DNA of 11,471 bases. It comes from an uncultured Eubacteriales bacterium. GTDB lineage: Bacteria > Bacillota > Clostridia > Oscillospirales > CAG-272. The first letter of the stretch is position 1; each line of letters starts with the position of its first letter. The translations under genes and the position numbers were made by a program. The notes beneath the pieces were generated by a model, which worked only from the letters and a program-made list of their open reading frames with translations, did not search any database and was not told where the DNA came from. This document shows positions 1-5,809 of this stretch, piece by piece. Location: positions 1 to 11,471 of the forward strand of contig CAJLXA010000051.1 of assembly GCA_905210485.1 (NCBI GenBank), in the 5' to 3' direction.

Positions 1-288
1 TGCGAAGAATCGTCCTGTCGTTCGTTTTGAGAAGGATTGTTTGTAGTTCCGCCGCTGTATTTCAAATAATCCGTTCTCCCGGATATAATAGGTATATTCC
101 GCATAAAAGAAGCGCAAAAACAGAAAAACCGAAAGCGCGGCGCCGATAAAAAACAAAATCTGTCCCAGAAGCGCCTGGATATTAAACACTTTCATTACAA
201 GCCCCGCCATTGCCAGAACCAGTGTCAGCGTAACGGCAGTTTTCTCATTTTTCTTGCTGTTTTGCGGCGTAAAACGAAATTCAGTCAT
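1..288 (-). CDS. Partial two-TM membrane protein, unknown function (C-terminus beyond window)
   Basis: The reading frame is open for 96 codons from an ATG at 288 to the left edge, so only the N-terminal part is visible. A polar start (MTEFRFTPQNSKKNEK) is followed by two hydrophobic stretches at about residues 17-37 and 39-62, then a short segment with the motif YYIRENGLFEIQRR. Two helices followed by a beta-rich 'YxIxxxGLxEIQRR' segment resembles small bacterial PH-like (bPH/YdbT-type) membrane proteins, but too little is present to assign a family. The ATG overlaps the stop of the upstream gene by 8 bp (281-288, ATGACTGA) and has a GAGGA Shine-Dalgarno about 5 nt upstream. It is therefore probably translationally coupled to, and works with, the 229-aa protein before it. 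Both strand and start are well supported; the function is not known. Confidence 0.75.
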   Translation of the reverse strand, partial: MTEFRFTPQNSKKNEKTAVTLTLVLAMAGLVMKVFNIQALLGQILFFIGAALSVFLFLRFFYAEYTYYIRENGLFEIQRRNYKQSFSKRTTGRFFA

Positions 289-970
289 AATTTTCCTCAC
301 GGCGCGACAATTTATAATCTTTCAGAGGATAATCCACGCGCTGTCCCGTTGTTTTGTAAATTTCATAACTTTCATAAAGTACGATACTGCCGAAACGTTT
401 TTCGTCCGTATATCCTTCCTCCGTTCCCCGGAGAAATATATCCACGCGCATCCATACAGCGTCTTGGAAATCCACGTCTTCAAACACCAGTTTCGCATAA
501 CGGTACATGAGAAAACTGTCGGTGCGGCAGGCGTCGCGGTTCAATTCAAAACGGCGATAAAGCCCGTTCTCGTCCTCGGTCTCGTAAGAAACGAGAAGTG
601 AAAACGAAAAGAGATCCAAAGGATCGTCATCGGCAATGTCCGTATCATAATACGCGGCGATATTGGCAAGCGAACTTTTATTGTAGCGCAGCGTCGCCTG
701 TAATTCTCCGTAGGCCGGTACGCATTGCATGTAGGCGGCAAAAAAATTCCCTTTTTTCGCGTCGTCATAGGGCGCCATCAAGTCCTGTGTATAAACGTGA
801 AAGTTGTCTACTTCGATAGACTTTGCTTCTTTCATTTTTTCGGTAAAAACAAAGTCGGTAACGTTTGAAGGATAATGATCGGCGATGGCAATGCGTGCAA
901 AAACCAACGCGATAAACGCAAATATCAGAAATACAATGACGCTTTTGAGTGTAATTTTCAGCGTTTTCAT
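281..970 (-). CDS. Membrane-anchored protein of unknown function, 229 aa
   Basis: The start at 970 is chosen because GGAGG lies 5 nt upstream of this ATG. The frame can be extended to 1030, but that extension would begin at the -35 box of the promoter at 1002-1030 and so would not be transcribed. The protein begins MKTLKITLKS, has one hydrophobic segment at about residues 8-30 (uncleaved anchor or signal peptide), then about 200 soluble residues rich in acidic and aromatic residues that should lie outside the membrane. No cysteine cluster, enzyme motif or known domain is recognised. It overlaps the next gene by 8 bp, so the two are one transcription unit driven by the promoter at 1002-1030. 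The other half of the divergent region drives yceD-rpmF. The family is unknown to me; the product is likely a lineage-restricted surface-associated protein. Confidence 0.8.
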   Translation of the reverse strand: MKTLKITLKSVIVFLIFAFIALVFARIAIADHYPSNVTDFVFTEKMKEAKSIEVDNFHVYTQDLMAPYDDAKKGNFFAAYMQCVPAYGELQATLRYNKSSLANIAAYYDTDIADDDPLDLFSFSLLVSYETEDENGLYRRFELNRDACRTDSFLMYRYAKLVFEDVDFQDAVWMRVDIFLRGTEEGYTDEKRFGSIVLYESYEIYKTTGQRVDYPLKDYKLSRREENYD

Positions 971-1001
971 GAATTCCTCCGTTTTTTGTTTTGCTAAAGA
1001 T

Positions 1002-1030
1002 ATTGTACACCTGTTTTTCTGCTTTGTCAA
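1002..1030 (-). promoter_or_regulatory. Sigma-A-type promoter for the 229-aa membrane protein
   Basis: Read on the minus strand, TTGACA (1030-1025) and TACAAT (1007-1002) are separated by exactly 17 bp. The -35 is a full match and the -10 matches 5 of 6. The start of transcription would fall near 995, about 25 nt before the ATG at 970, which rules out the longer reading frame. Confidence 0.85.
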
Positions 1031-1072
1031 ATCATTTTTTTCGTTTTTTGTGAAAAAATCGTTAAAAATCTC

Positions 1073-1101
1073 TTGACAATCAAAGACGAAAAGTGTATAA
1101 T
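1073..1101 (+). promoter_or_regulatory. Consensus sigma-A promoter for yceD-rpmF
   Basis: TTGACA (1073-1078), a 17-bp spacer and TATAAT (1096-1101) form a perfect consensus promoter, as expected for a ribosomal protein operon. Transcription would start near 1108, leaving a leader of about 20 nt containing AGGAGGG before the ATG at 1129. It is divergent from the promoter at 1002-1030, with the two -35 boxes only 42 bp apart. Confidence 0.92.
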
Positions 1102-1128
1102 AACGTAGACGCGAAAAGGAGGGATTTC

Positions 1129-1698
1129 ATGAAACTGGATTTAAGAAATCTGCTTGCCGGCGAATGTCGTGTACTGCCGATTGACTTTTCCCTTGTTCCC
1201 GCCGCATCCGCCGACCCCGTAAGTTCGCTCTACAATGTCACTTTCACGGAGCCTTTGCATGTGCATGGCGAAGTGGTGAACAACGCGGGTTATATGCGCA
1301 TGACGCTTGCGCTTTCCATTTCCTTTACGGCGCAGTGCGCCCGTTGCCTCTCCCCTGTCAGCGACTCGTTTTCTTTCCGGGTGGAAAGAACCGTAGTTCC
1401 GTCGGGCATGCTTCAGAACATCAAAGAAGACGCCGCCGATGACTACGCGGTAACGCACAACGGCTTTCTTGACATGGACGAAGAACTTCTTGAACTTCTC
1501 GAATTGGAGTTTCCGACAAAATTCCTGTGCCGGGAAGATTGCAAAGGACTGTGCCCCAAATGCGGCAAAAATCTGAACGACGGGCCGTGCGGTTGCCCCG
1601 AAAAAGAGATTGATCCGCGCATGCTTCCCTTGCAAAAACTTCTGGAAGAACTGGAAGCAAAAGAAGCGAAAGAAAAAAACGAACCGCAAAATTCATAA
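1129..1698 (+). CDS. yceD: YceD / DUF177 family protein (23S rRNA accumulation protein), 189 aa
   Basis: This is the conserved partner of L32, corresponding to E. coli yceD and B. subtilis ylbN. In E. coli and plants the family is linked to 23S rRNA accumulation and 50S assembly. The diagnostic part is the C-terminal cysteine cluster at residues 134-156, FLCREDC...CPKCG...CGC, a likely metal site; a further CxxC lies at residues 70-73. A charged tail rich in Glu and Lys ends the protein. Start choice: ATG at 1129 with AGGAGGG 5 nt upstream. A GTG at 1093 in the same frame overlaps the -10 box of the promoter, so it lies upstream of the transcript and is rejected. rpmF follows after 48 bp on the same strand, the usual arrangement in Bacteria. 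Length is normal for Bacillota homologues. Confidence 0.95.
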   Translation: MKLDLRNLLAGECRVLPIDFSLVPAASADPVSSLYNVTFTEPLHVHGEVVNNAGYMRMTLALSISFTAQCARCLSPVSDSFSFRVERTVVPSGMLQNIKEDAADDYAVTHNGFLDMDEELLELLELEFPTKFLCREDCKGLCPKCGKNLNDGPCGCPEKEIDPRMLPLQKLLEELEAKEAKEKNEPQNS

Positions 1699-1746
1699 AG
1701 TTATTAAAACAGCGTATTTACGCGAAACAATAAGGAGAATACAAAC

Positions 1747-1941
1747 ATGGCAGTACCGAAGAGAAAAACTTCCAAAGCCCGCAGAGACAAACGCCGTTCC
1801 AGCGTATGGAAACTGGATGCACCGAGCATCGTCCGTTGCCCGAAGTGCGGCGAATACAATCTTGCTTACCGCGTTTGCAGCAACTGCGGCAGCTACGACG
1901 GCAAACAGATCGTAGAGATCAAAGAAAAGAAAAAGGCATAA
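1747..1941 (+). CDS. rpmF: 50S ribosomal protein L32 (bL32), 64 aa
   Basis: The sequence starts with the family signature MAVPKRKTSKARRDKRRS and carries a zinc ribbon with C31-x2-C34 and C44-x2-C47 (RCPKCG and VCSNCG). This is therefore the zinc-binding (C+) form of L32 rather than the cysteine-free form some Bacillota express when zinc is short. L32 sits on the 50S surface and contacts 23S rRNA. The ribosome binding site AAGGAG (1732-1737) lies 9 nt before the ATG. The gene is co-transcribed with yceD upstream and ends 17 bp before a strong intrinsic terminator. Full length and intact. Confidence 0.98.
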   Translation: MAVPKRKTSKARRDKRRSSVWKLDAPSIVRCPKCGEYNLAYRVCSNCGSYDGKQIVEIKEKKKA

Positions 1942-1958
1942 ATACACTTTTTCATCGG

Positions 1959-1996
1959 AAAAGGCGCAAGCATTTGCTTGCGCCTTTTCTCTTTTT
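1959..1996 (+). terminator. Rho-independent terminator after rpmF
   Basis: A near-perfect inverted repeat, AAAAGGCGCAAGCA (1959-1972) with TGCTTGCGCCTTTT (1975-1988), gives a stem of at least 13 bp with a tiny loop, followed by CTCTTTTT. It ends the yceD-rpmF transcript. On the minus strand the arm also ends in TTTT, so it may stop the convergent RNHCP transcript, which ends at 2028. Confidence 0.92.
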
Positions 1997-2027
1997 ACTT
2001 TTACGCGATGATCAAAACGGTCAAAAA

Positions 2028-2459
2028 TCATTTTCTGTCGAGACTGCCGTCGCCTCCCATCAGCGCTGTCATCTCCTCGATACGATCCAGAGGAAAAGGC
2101 GGCGAAGTCAAAGGTTTCATGGCAATACTCATCAGTTTCATCGGGTTATCGTCCGCCGCCACGCGATTGGAAGCAAGTTTCCCGCAAAGGCGGCAACGGT
2201 GAATGATCGCCCATTCACCGCCCTTACGCACCCAGACCGCCACCGGCTCCATAATACCGCCGCAATCGGAGGCGCGGTCGCCGGGTTCCGCATCAACATG
2301 CAGACTGGAAAGGCAGTTGGGGCAATGGTTACGGTGGTCGCTTCCCGCATTCTGCGGCATGCAAAGCCGACCGCATACTTTACAGGTAAAGCTGTCGTTA
2401 CAAGGATGTGTTTTATAATAACCTTTTTCAAATGTTTTTCGTTTGTTTTCTCGATTCAT
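2028..2459 (-). CDS. RNHCP domain zinc-ribbon protein, 143 aa
   Basis: The motif RNHCP at residues 43-47 names a small family of zinc-ribbon proteins (RNHCP domain) with no established function. Visible metal-ligand pairs are C26-x2-C29 (FTCKVCG), C46-x2-C49 (HCPNC) and C89-x2-C92 (RCRLCG), with the conserved SDCGG at 64-68. This is enough for two zinc sites. The start at 2459 (MNRENKRKTF) is preferred because AGGAG lies 8 nt upstream; an in-frame ATG at 2492 has no such site and would lie inside the folded leader. It follows the 68-aa gene after 129 bp and may be the last cistron of the TetR operon or have its own control through the leader. A nucleic-acid-binding role is plausible for a zinc ribbon but is not shown. 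Confidence 0.88.
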   Translation of the reverse strand: MNRENKRKTFEKGYYKTHPCNDSFTCKVCGRLCMPQNAGSDHRNHCPNCLSSLHVDAEPGDRASDCGGIMEPVAVWVRKGGEWAIIHRCRLCGKLASNRVAADDNPMKLMSIAMKPLTSPPFPLDRIEEMTALMGGDGSLDRK

Positions 2460-2473
2460 GATAGATTCTCCTG

Positions 2474-2561
2474 AAAAATGTAAGTGATTCATTTTCCGGG
2501 AGGAATGGCGTGTGAAATTTGCCGGACCTCCCGGTCACTTCACACAATCCGATGTTACATT
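2474..2561 (-). promoter_or_regulatory. Candidate structured leader RNA (possible pseudoknot) before the RNHCP gene
   Basis: Read on the minus strand, this leader holds several perfect complementary pairs. They are AATGTAA (2561-2555) with TTACATT (2483-2477), 7 bp; CCGGGAGG (2534-2527) with CCTCCCGG (2503-2496), 8 bp; and GTGTGAA (2545-2539) with TTCACAC (2516-2510), 7 bp. The last two interleave, giving an H-type pseudoknot geometry with loops of 4, 10 and 6 nt. AAGTGA (2540-2535) can pair instead with TCACTT (2487-2482), in competition. The outer helix ends in TTTTT directly before the AGGAG site. It does not match any riboswitch class I can recall. The pairing is seen in the sequence; a regulatory role is inference. 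Confidence 0.4.
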
Positions 2562-2588
2562 ACAGAATTTCATGCAATTCTCCGTTTT

Positions 2589-2795
2589 TTATTTTATTTT
2601 TTTAAAAGTTACCGTTTGCGCTTTCATGGAAATTTTCCCGACTGCAAACCCATACGTCGTCAGTTCCTTTTTTGCTGTCAGAAACGAATGATTCAGCGGT
2701 ATGCCGACAATGTTTTCTATGTCGGCAAACGTCAGGGTCAGATCGTCTTCGTTCCGCTTTGATATAAAATCCCACAGCGGTTCATATTTGCTCAT
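2589..2795 (-). CDS. Small conserved-looking protein (DUF7662-like), 68 aa
   Basis: This is a short soluble protein starting MSKYEPLWDFISKRN, with the pattern PLWxFI...LTFxDIExIxGIPL and a basic tail. 'PLxxYL...LTFxEIExILG' recalls the DUF7662-type small domain often found alone or beside other enzymes, but this assignment is from memory of the pattern and is tentative. The likely fold is small, helical and winged-helix-like. Its ATG overlaps the end of the acetyltransferase gene by 14 bp (2782-2795), and GGAGAGG sits just before it inside that gene, so it is translationally coupled and truly part of the operon. That overlap and the good ribosome binding site make it a real gene. The role beside the acetyltransferase is unknown. 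Confidence 0.82.
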   Translation of the reverse strand: MSKYEPLWDFISKRNEDDLTLTFADIENIVGIPLNHSFLTAKKELTTYGFAVGKISMKAQTVTFKKIK

Positions 2796-3435
2796 TTATC
2801 CTCTCCAATGCCTCAATATCTCCGGCCTGTATCGCCGCCATATGACGTCCGATCCGCTCTTTATCCCAATCCCACCAGCGTAGATTTTCCAGTTTCTGTA
2901 CGGTGTTTTCGTCAAAGCGCCTGCGAATGGGTTTCGCCGGGATTCCTCCGACGATCGTGTACGGAGGCACATCTTTTGTCACCACGGCGCGCGTGGCGAT
3001 GATGACGCCGTCCCCGATCGTCACGCCGGCAAGAATCACGGCCTCGTATCCGATCCAGACATCGTTTCCGATGATAATATCTCCTTTATTGTCCCATGCC
3101 GTTGCGATCGACGCCGGGTCTGCGGGAAGTTCCCATTCTTCAAAAAATATCGGAAAAGGATAGGTGGACAAACTGTGAAGCGCATGATTGGCGGCGTTGA
3201 AAATAAACTTGGCGCCACAGGCGATCGAGCAGAATTTGCCGATTATCAATCGGTCGTGGTTACACTCCGGATAATGATAAAGCACGTTATTTTGCTGAAA
3301 ATCGCGGGGATCGTTCACGAAATCATCGTAAATCGTATAGTCCCCCACCGAAATGAACGGATCGGTAACCACATTTTTAAGATATACCGTACTGCGCCCC
3401 ATGGAACGGGGGTAAATCTTCTTTCCGGAAGTCAT
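2782..3435 (-). CDS. Vat-like hexapeptide-repeat O-acetyltransferase (xenobiotic acyltransferase family), 217 aa
   Basis: This is probably an acetyl-CoA-dependent O-acetyltransferase of the xenobiotic class (VatA/CatB-like), acting in the cytoplasm. Visible features: the N-terminal VGDYTIYDDF and VLYHYPE segments; IGKFCSIACGAKFIFNAANH with H84 at the position of the catalytic His in Vat/CatB; STYPFPIF at 90-97; then left-handed beta-helix hexapeptides at about 118-170 (GDIIIGNDVWIGYEAVILAG, VTIGDGVIIATRAVVTKDV); and the closing PYTIVGGIPAKPIRRRF. Length matches the family (about 210-220 aa). The ATG at 3435 overlaps the TetR stop by 4 bp (ATGA) and has GGAG 8 nt upstream, which decides the start over the longer frame to 3465. 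Known members modify streptogramin A or chloramphenicol, but many homologues act on sugars or unknown compounds. Resistance is inference only. Confidence 0.9.
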   Translation of the reverse strand: MTSGKKIYPRSMGRSTVYLKNVVTDPFISVGDYTIYDDFVNDPRDFQQNNVLYHYPECNHDRLIIGKFCSIACGAKFIFNAANHALHSLSTYPFPIFFEEWELPADPASIATAWDNKGDIIIGNDVWIGYEAVILAGVTIGDGVIIATRAVVTKDVPPYTIVGGIPAKPIRRRFDENTVQKLENLRWWDWDKERIGRHMAAIQAGDIEALERINEQI

Positions 3436-4037
3436 AACTTCATCTCCAATCTCTTCAAAAAGCAATCAATGTGTGCGTCCAGCATGGAAAGCACACCCTC
3501 TTTGTTTTCCACACTGTCATACATACCGTAAAGCAAATACATCGGCCCGTAAAACGAAAGCGCAAGTTGCATCCCCTCCTCCGCAGAACCGACCATATTA
3601 CGGAAAATCGCGGCCATATACAAAACCGGCCCGTCCGAAAGATACTGACTGTATAGTCGCTCGAATTCGGGGTCGCGATATTGTTCCAAAGTCAACATTC
3701 TGCGGAAAGCGGACGGAAAGGATTCGGTTGTCCAGTAACGGAACTGTAATTTGCTGTATTCTCCTATTTTCCCAAGAAATTTTCCGGGGAATTCTATTCC
3801 CTGTACGGGATTTTCCTCCGGCATATCGTATGCACGCGCACGATTTGCGTCGGCGTCTTCCATTTTCCTTAATATACGAAACAGAATTTCCTGTTTACCG
3901 CTGTAATGCTTATATAACGCCGCTTTGGTAATACCGAGGCTCTGTGCAATGTCGCTCATTGACGTTCCGGTATAACCGTTGCGCGCAAAAAGCGTAAGCG
4001 CCGCATCGAGAATCCGTTCTTTTCTGTCGCCGGCCAT
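3432..4037 (-). CDS. TetR/AcrR-family transcriptional regulator, 201 aa
   Basis: The N-terminus holds the classic TetR helix-turn-helix, from RKERILDAALTLFARNGYTG to MSDIAQSLGITKAALYKHY (HTH about residues 26-45). A ligand-binding helical domain follows (about 60-201) with no family-specific motif I can name. It should repress its own operon until a small ligand binds. The ATG at 4037 is preferred: AAAGGA lies 9 nt upstream and the protein then starts MAGDRKERIL as usual. The frame runs on to 4166, but that extension lacks a ribosome binding site. The stop overlaps the acetyltransferase start by 4 bp, so the regulator and enzyme are made together. An imperfect palindrome immediately downstream of its promoter -10 is the likely operator. 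Confidence 0.93.
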   Translation of the reverse strand: MAGDRKERILDAALTLFARNGYTGTSMSDIAQSLGITKAALYKHYSGKQEILFRILRKMEDADANRARAYDMPEENPVQGIEFPGKFLGKIGEYSKLQFRYWTTESFPSAFRRMLTLEQYRDPEFERLYSQYLSDGPVLYMAAIFRNMVGSAEEGMQLALSFYGPMYLLYGMYDSVENKEGVLSMLDAHIDCFLKRLEMKL

Positions 4038-4175
4038 TGTTTTCCGTCCTTTCAATGAATTGCATGCCAAAACAGGCTTCCCCGCTTCCGAAAATACGCA
4101 ATTTAAAGGAAAACCGGCACTGTTTTTTCTTGTCCGCGCAAAAAACGTTGCGCACATTTTTGCCATGAAGCGAAA

Positions 4176-4193
4176 GGTAACCGTTCGGTAACC
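4176..4193. promoter_or_regulatory. Candidate TetR operator
   Basis: GGTAACCGTTCGGTAACC is an imperfect palindrome (7 of 9 base pairs match) that also reads as two GGTAACC copies 11 bp apart, one helical turn. It lies directly after the -10 box of the TetR promoter, over the expected transcription start, where a repressor would block initiation. Size and position fit TetR operators. Binding by this TetR protein is inferred. Confidence 0.6.
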
Positions 4194-4221
4194 ATTATAG
4201 CAAAAAAAACGTACCTGTCAA
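4194..4221 (-). promoter_or_regulatory. Promoter of the TetR-acetyltransferase operon
   Basis: On the minus strand TTGACA (4221-4216), a 16-bp spacer and TATAAT (4199-4194) form a consensus promoter. The leader to the TetR ATG at 4037 would be about 150 nt. A perfect 10-bp palindrome, GAGAATTCTC (4230-4239), lies just upstream of the -35. The rest of the 4038-4358 gap holds this leader, the operator and the aspartokinase terminator, and no gene that I can see. Confidence 0.88.
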
Positions 4222-4294
4222 GTCAAAACGAGAATTCTCTGCATTTTTCAATGTCACCCGAACGGAAAACAAGCCGCCGAGATTGCGGATAGAT

Positions 4295-4326
4295 AAAAAA
4301 CGAAGTCCGGCATTGTCGGACTTCGT
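4295..4326 (-). terminator. Rho-independent terminator after aspartokinase
   Basis: On the minus strand, ACGAAGTCCG (4326-4317) pairs with CGGACTTCGT (4309-4300) around a 7-nt loop, giving a 10-bp stem whose last T begins a run of six or more Ts (plus-strand A run 4295-4300). It lies 33 bp past the aspartokinase stop and upstream of the TetR promoter, so it insulates the two units. Confidence 0.92.
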
Positions 4327-4358
4327 AAACTTCGGAAAAAGAATGGCTATGCGGATAT

Positions 4359-5657
4359 TCAGCGGAACAGCGCGCCGTATATCGCGGACAACGCGGGATA
4401 CAGCATGTCGTCTTCCACGCCGATATACAAACTGACGCTTTCGGGCGCATGCGATAAATACAACAAAGGAATCCCCTTGTCATCAAGTGCGCCCGAAACG
4501 GCGGCAATATGCCGCGCGGAAAGCACCCCCACCACGGTGACAAGCGCCATGTGATCTTTGAAACGCACAAGATCGGCGTCGATGGCCGCGGAAAGATGCG
4601 CGGCCAGCCCCTTACGGTTTCCGTCACCGTCAAGACCGCTGACGATCAATGTGACCACGTCGGAAGACAAAGCGATCTGCTCCGGCGTCAGGTTTTCCCT
4701 TTTCAGCACGCGTAAAACTTTTTCGTATGCATTTTTCTCATGGTTAAAGCAATCCCGCTTGACGCCTATCAGGAAAAAACCGCCTTTTCCTGCGATACCT
4801 GTAACATGGATTTTTCCCACTTTTTCATCGTCATCAACATATGTGCCGCAGTCATTTGGCGCAAAAGTATTCATGATATGAATAGGAATAGACGCGCGGC
4901 GAACGGGAAACACGGCGTCTTCATGGAGCACGCTGGCGCCGAGGCGCGACATGGCGCGCAGTTCCCTGTAGGATATATGCGGTACCGTTTGCGGATTATC
5001 TATCTGGCGCGGGTCGGCGGCATAAACGCCGGAGACATCGGTGAAATTCTCATATACGGTCGCGCCGATTGCTTCGGAGAGAATGGCGCCGGTAATATCC
5101 GAACCTCCCCTTGAAAACGTATGGATTCTGCCGTCCGTCCCCATGGCATAAAAGCCGGGCACAACGATTTTTTCCGATTTGCGGAAAGCGGCCCGTACAG
5201 CGTGCCGGGTCTTTTCCACATCCGTATATCCGTCCTTGTCGAGAAAAAGCAGATCCGCCGCGTCAAAAAAAGAAAAGCCGAGTGCCTTTGCAAGCATTTT
5301 CGCCATCAGATATTCTCCGCGCGACACCAGATAATCATCATATGGATTTTTCTTATATTTTTCAGAAATCTTCCGAAACGTTTCTTCCGTCGGATACGAA
5401 ACACCGAGTTCCGACGCTATGGCGTAAAAGCGCGTTTTCACCTCCGCATACGACGGACTGACCTCGCTGGTTTTCCATTCCTCGGCGGACATATACAGAA
5501 GATCCGTCACTTTTCCGTCACCGGGAAAACGTCTCCCCGGCGCAGACGGAACAACAATCCGCCGCTCTCCGTCCGCCTCTATTAAATGAAGTACCTGTCG
5601 CACGGCGTCCGCCGTAGCAAGCGAGGTACCCCCGAACTTACAGACTTTATATGGCAA
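4359..5657 (-). CDS. lysC: Aspartate kinase (aspartokinase), 432 aa
   Basis: It phosphorylates L-aspartate, the first step toward lysine/diaminopimelate, threonine and methionine. Motifs: VCKFGGTSLA at 5-14 (ATP-site lysine K7), VPSAPGRR and DGKVTDLLY at 36-55, SRGEYLMAKML at 112-122, FSRGGSDITGA at 181-191, and FTDVSGVYAADPR at 205-217. Two C-terminal ACT-type regulatory regions follow at about 290-360 and 370-432, so feedback inhibition by an amino acid is expected; which one cannot be read off. The start is a TTG at 5657 with AAAGGAGG 5 nt upstream and the family-typical N-terminus; the ATG at 5732 would add 25 residues lacking any family feature and has no such site. No lysine riboswitch fits in the short leader. 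The symbol is a guess between aspartokinase paralogues. Confidence 0.92.
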   Translation of the reverse strand: MPYKVCKFGGTSLATADAVRQVLHLIEADGERRIVVPSAPGRRFPGDGKVTDLLYMSAEEWKTSEVSPSYAEVKTRFYAIASELGVSYPTEETFRKISEKYKKNPYDDYLVSRGEYLMAKMLAKALGFSFFDAADLLFLDKDGYTDVEKTRHAVRAAFRKSEKIVVPGFYAMGTDGRIHTFSRGGSDITGAILSEAIGATVYENFTDVSGVYAADPRQIDNPQTVPHISYRELRAMSRLGASVLHEDAVFPVRRASIPIHIMNTFAPNDCGTYVDDDEKVGKIHVTGIAGKGGFFLIGVKRDCFNHEKNAYEKVLRVLKRENLTPEQIALSSDVVTLIVSGLDGDGNRKGLAAHLSAAIDADLVRFKDHMALVTVVGVLSARHIAAVSGALDDKGIPLLYLSHAPESVSLYIGVEDDMLYPALSAIYGALFR

Positions 5658-5685
5658 GCGTGCCTCCTTTCTTCTTACCGTTATC

Positions 5686-5715
5686 AGTATAATCGGAAAC
5701 CGATCGCCGCGTGAA
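5686..5715 (-). promoter_or_regulatory. Weak candidate promoter for aspartokinase
   Basis: On the minus strand TATACT (5691-5686) is preceded, after 18 bp, by TTCACG (5715-5710), a 4-of-6 match to the -35 consensus. The leader would be about 20 nt. A small inverted repeat ATCGG-AAA-CCGAT (5692-5704) lies in the spacer. The -10 is good; the -35 is uncertain. Confidence 0.45.
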
Positions 5716-5733
5716 CCGCCTACATACCGCACT

Positions 5734-5766
5734 TTTTCCGGAAAACCGATTGCTTTTTCCGGAAAA
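5734..5766. repeat. Two copies of palindrome TTTTCCGGAAAA, 21 bp apart (candidate operator pair)
   Basis: The perfect 12-bp palindrome TTTTCCGGAAAA occurs at 5734-5745 and again at 5755-5766; each is preceded by one more T. Centres are exactly 21 bp apart, two helical turns, placing both on the same DNA face. The first copy lies just upstream of the -35 and the second fills the -35/-10 spacer of the beta-helix gene promoter. This placement suggests a repressor site bound by two dimers. Confidence 0.6.
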
Positions 5767-5778
5767 AAATGATATACT
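5750..5778 (+). promoter_or_regulatory. Promoter of the beta-helix protein gene
   Basis: TTGCTT (5750-5755), a 17-bp spacer and TATACT (5773-5778) precede the gene by about 30 bp. The -35 matches 4 of 6 and the -10 matches 5 of 6, fitting a regulated rather than constitutive promoter. It overlaps the palindrome pair at 5734-5766. Confidence 0.72.
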
Positions 5779-5809
5779 GTAAAAAACCAATGCCCATAAA
5801 GGAGAAAAA

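Noticed and set aside
1806..2474. 222-codon plus-strand frame across rpmF, its terminator and the RNHCP gene
   Set aside because: It overlaps L32 out of frame, runs through a strong terminator and is antisense to the RNHCP gene with its conserved cysteines. There is no domain and no ribosome binding site.
2496..2534. CCGGGAGG/CCTCCCGG inverted repeat as an intrinsic terminator
   Set aside because: Neither strand has a T run after the second arm (TCACTT on plus, AAAATG on minus), and the loop is 23 nt. It fits a structured leader better than a simple terminator.
3364..3371. Second CGGTAACC copy inside the acetyltransferase gene as an extra TetR site
   Set aside because: It is a single half-site within coding sequence, with no partner half-site at the expected spacing; it is likely chance.
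4038..4166. 43-residue N-terminal extension of the TetR protein
   Set aside because: No ribosome binding site stands before 4166, and the start at 4037 gives the normal TetR N-terminus with an AAAGGA site.
5658..5732. ATG start for aspartokinase 25 codons upstream, and a lysine riboswitch in its leader
   Set aside because: The TTG at 5657 has AAAGGAGG at ideal spacing and the family-typical start. The whole intergenic region is about 150 bp and the predicted leader about 20 nt, too short for a lysine riboswitch.
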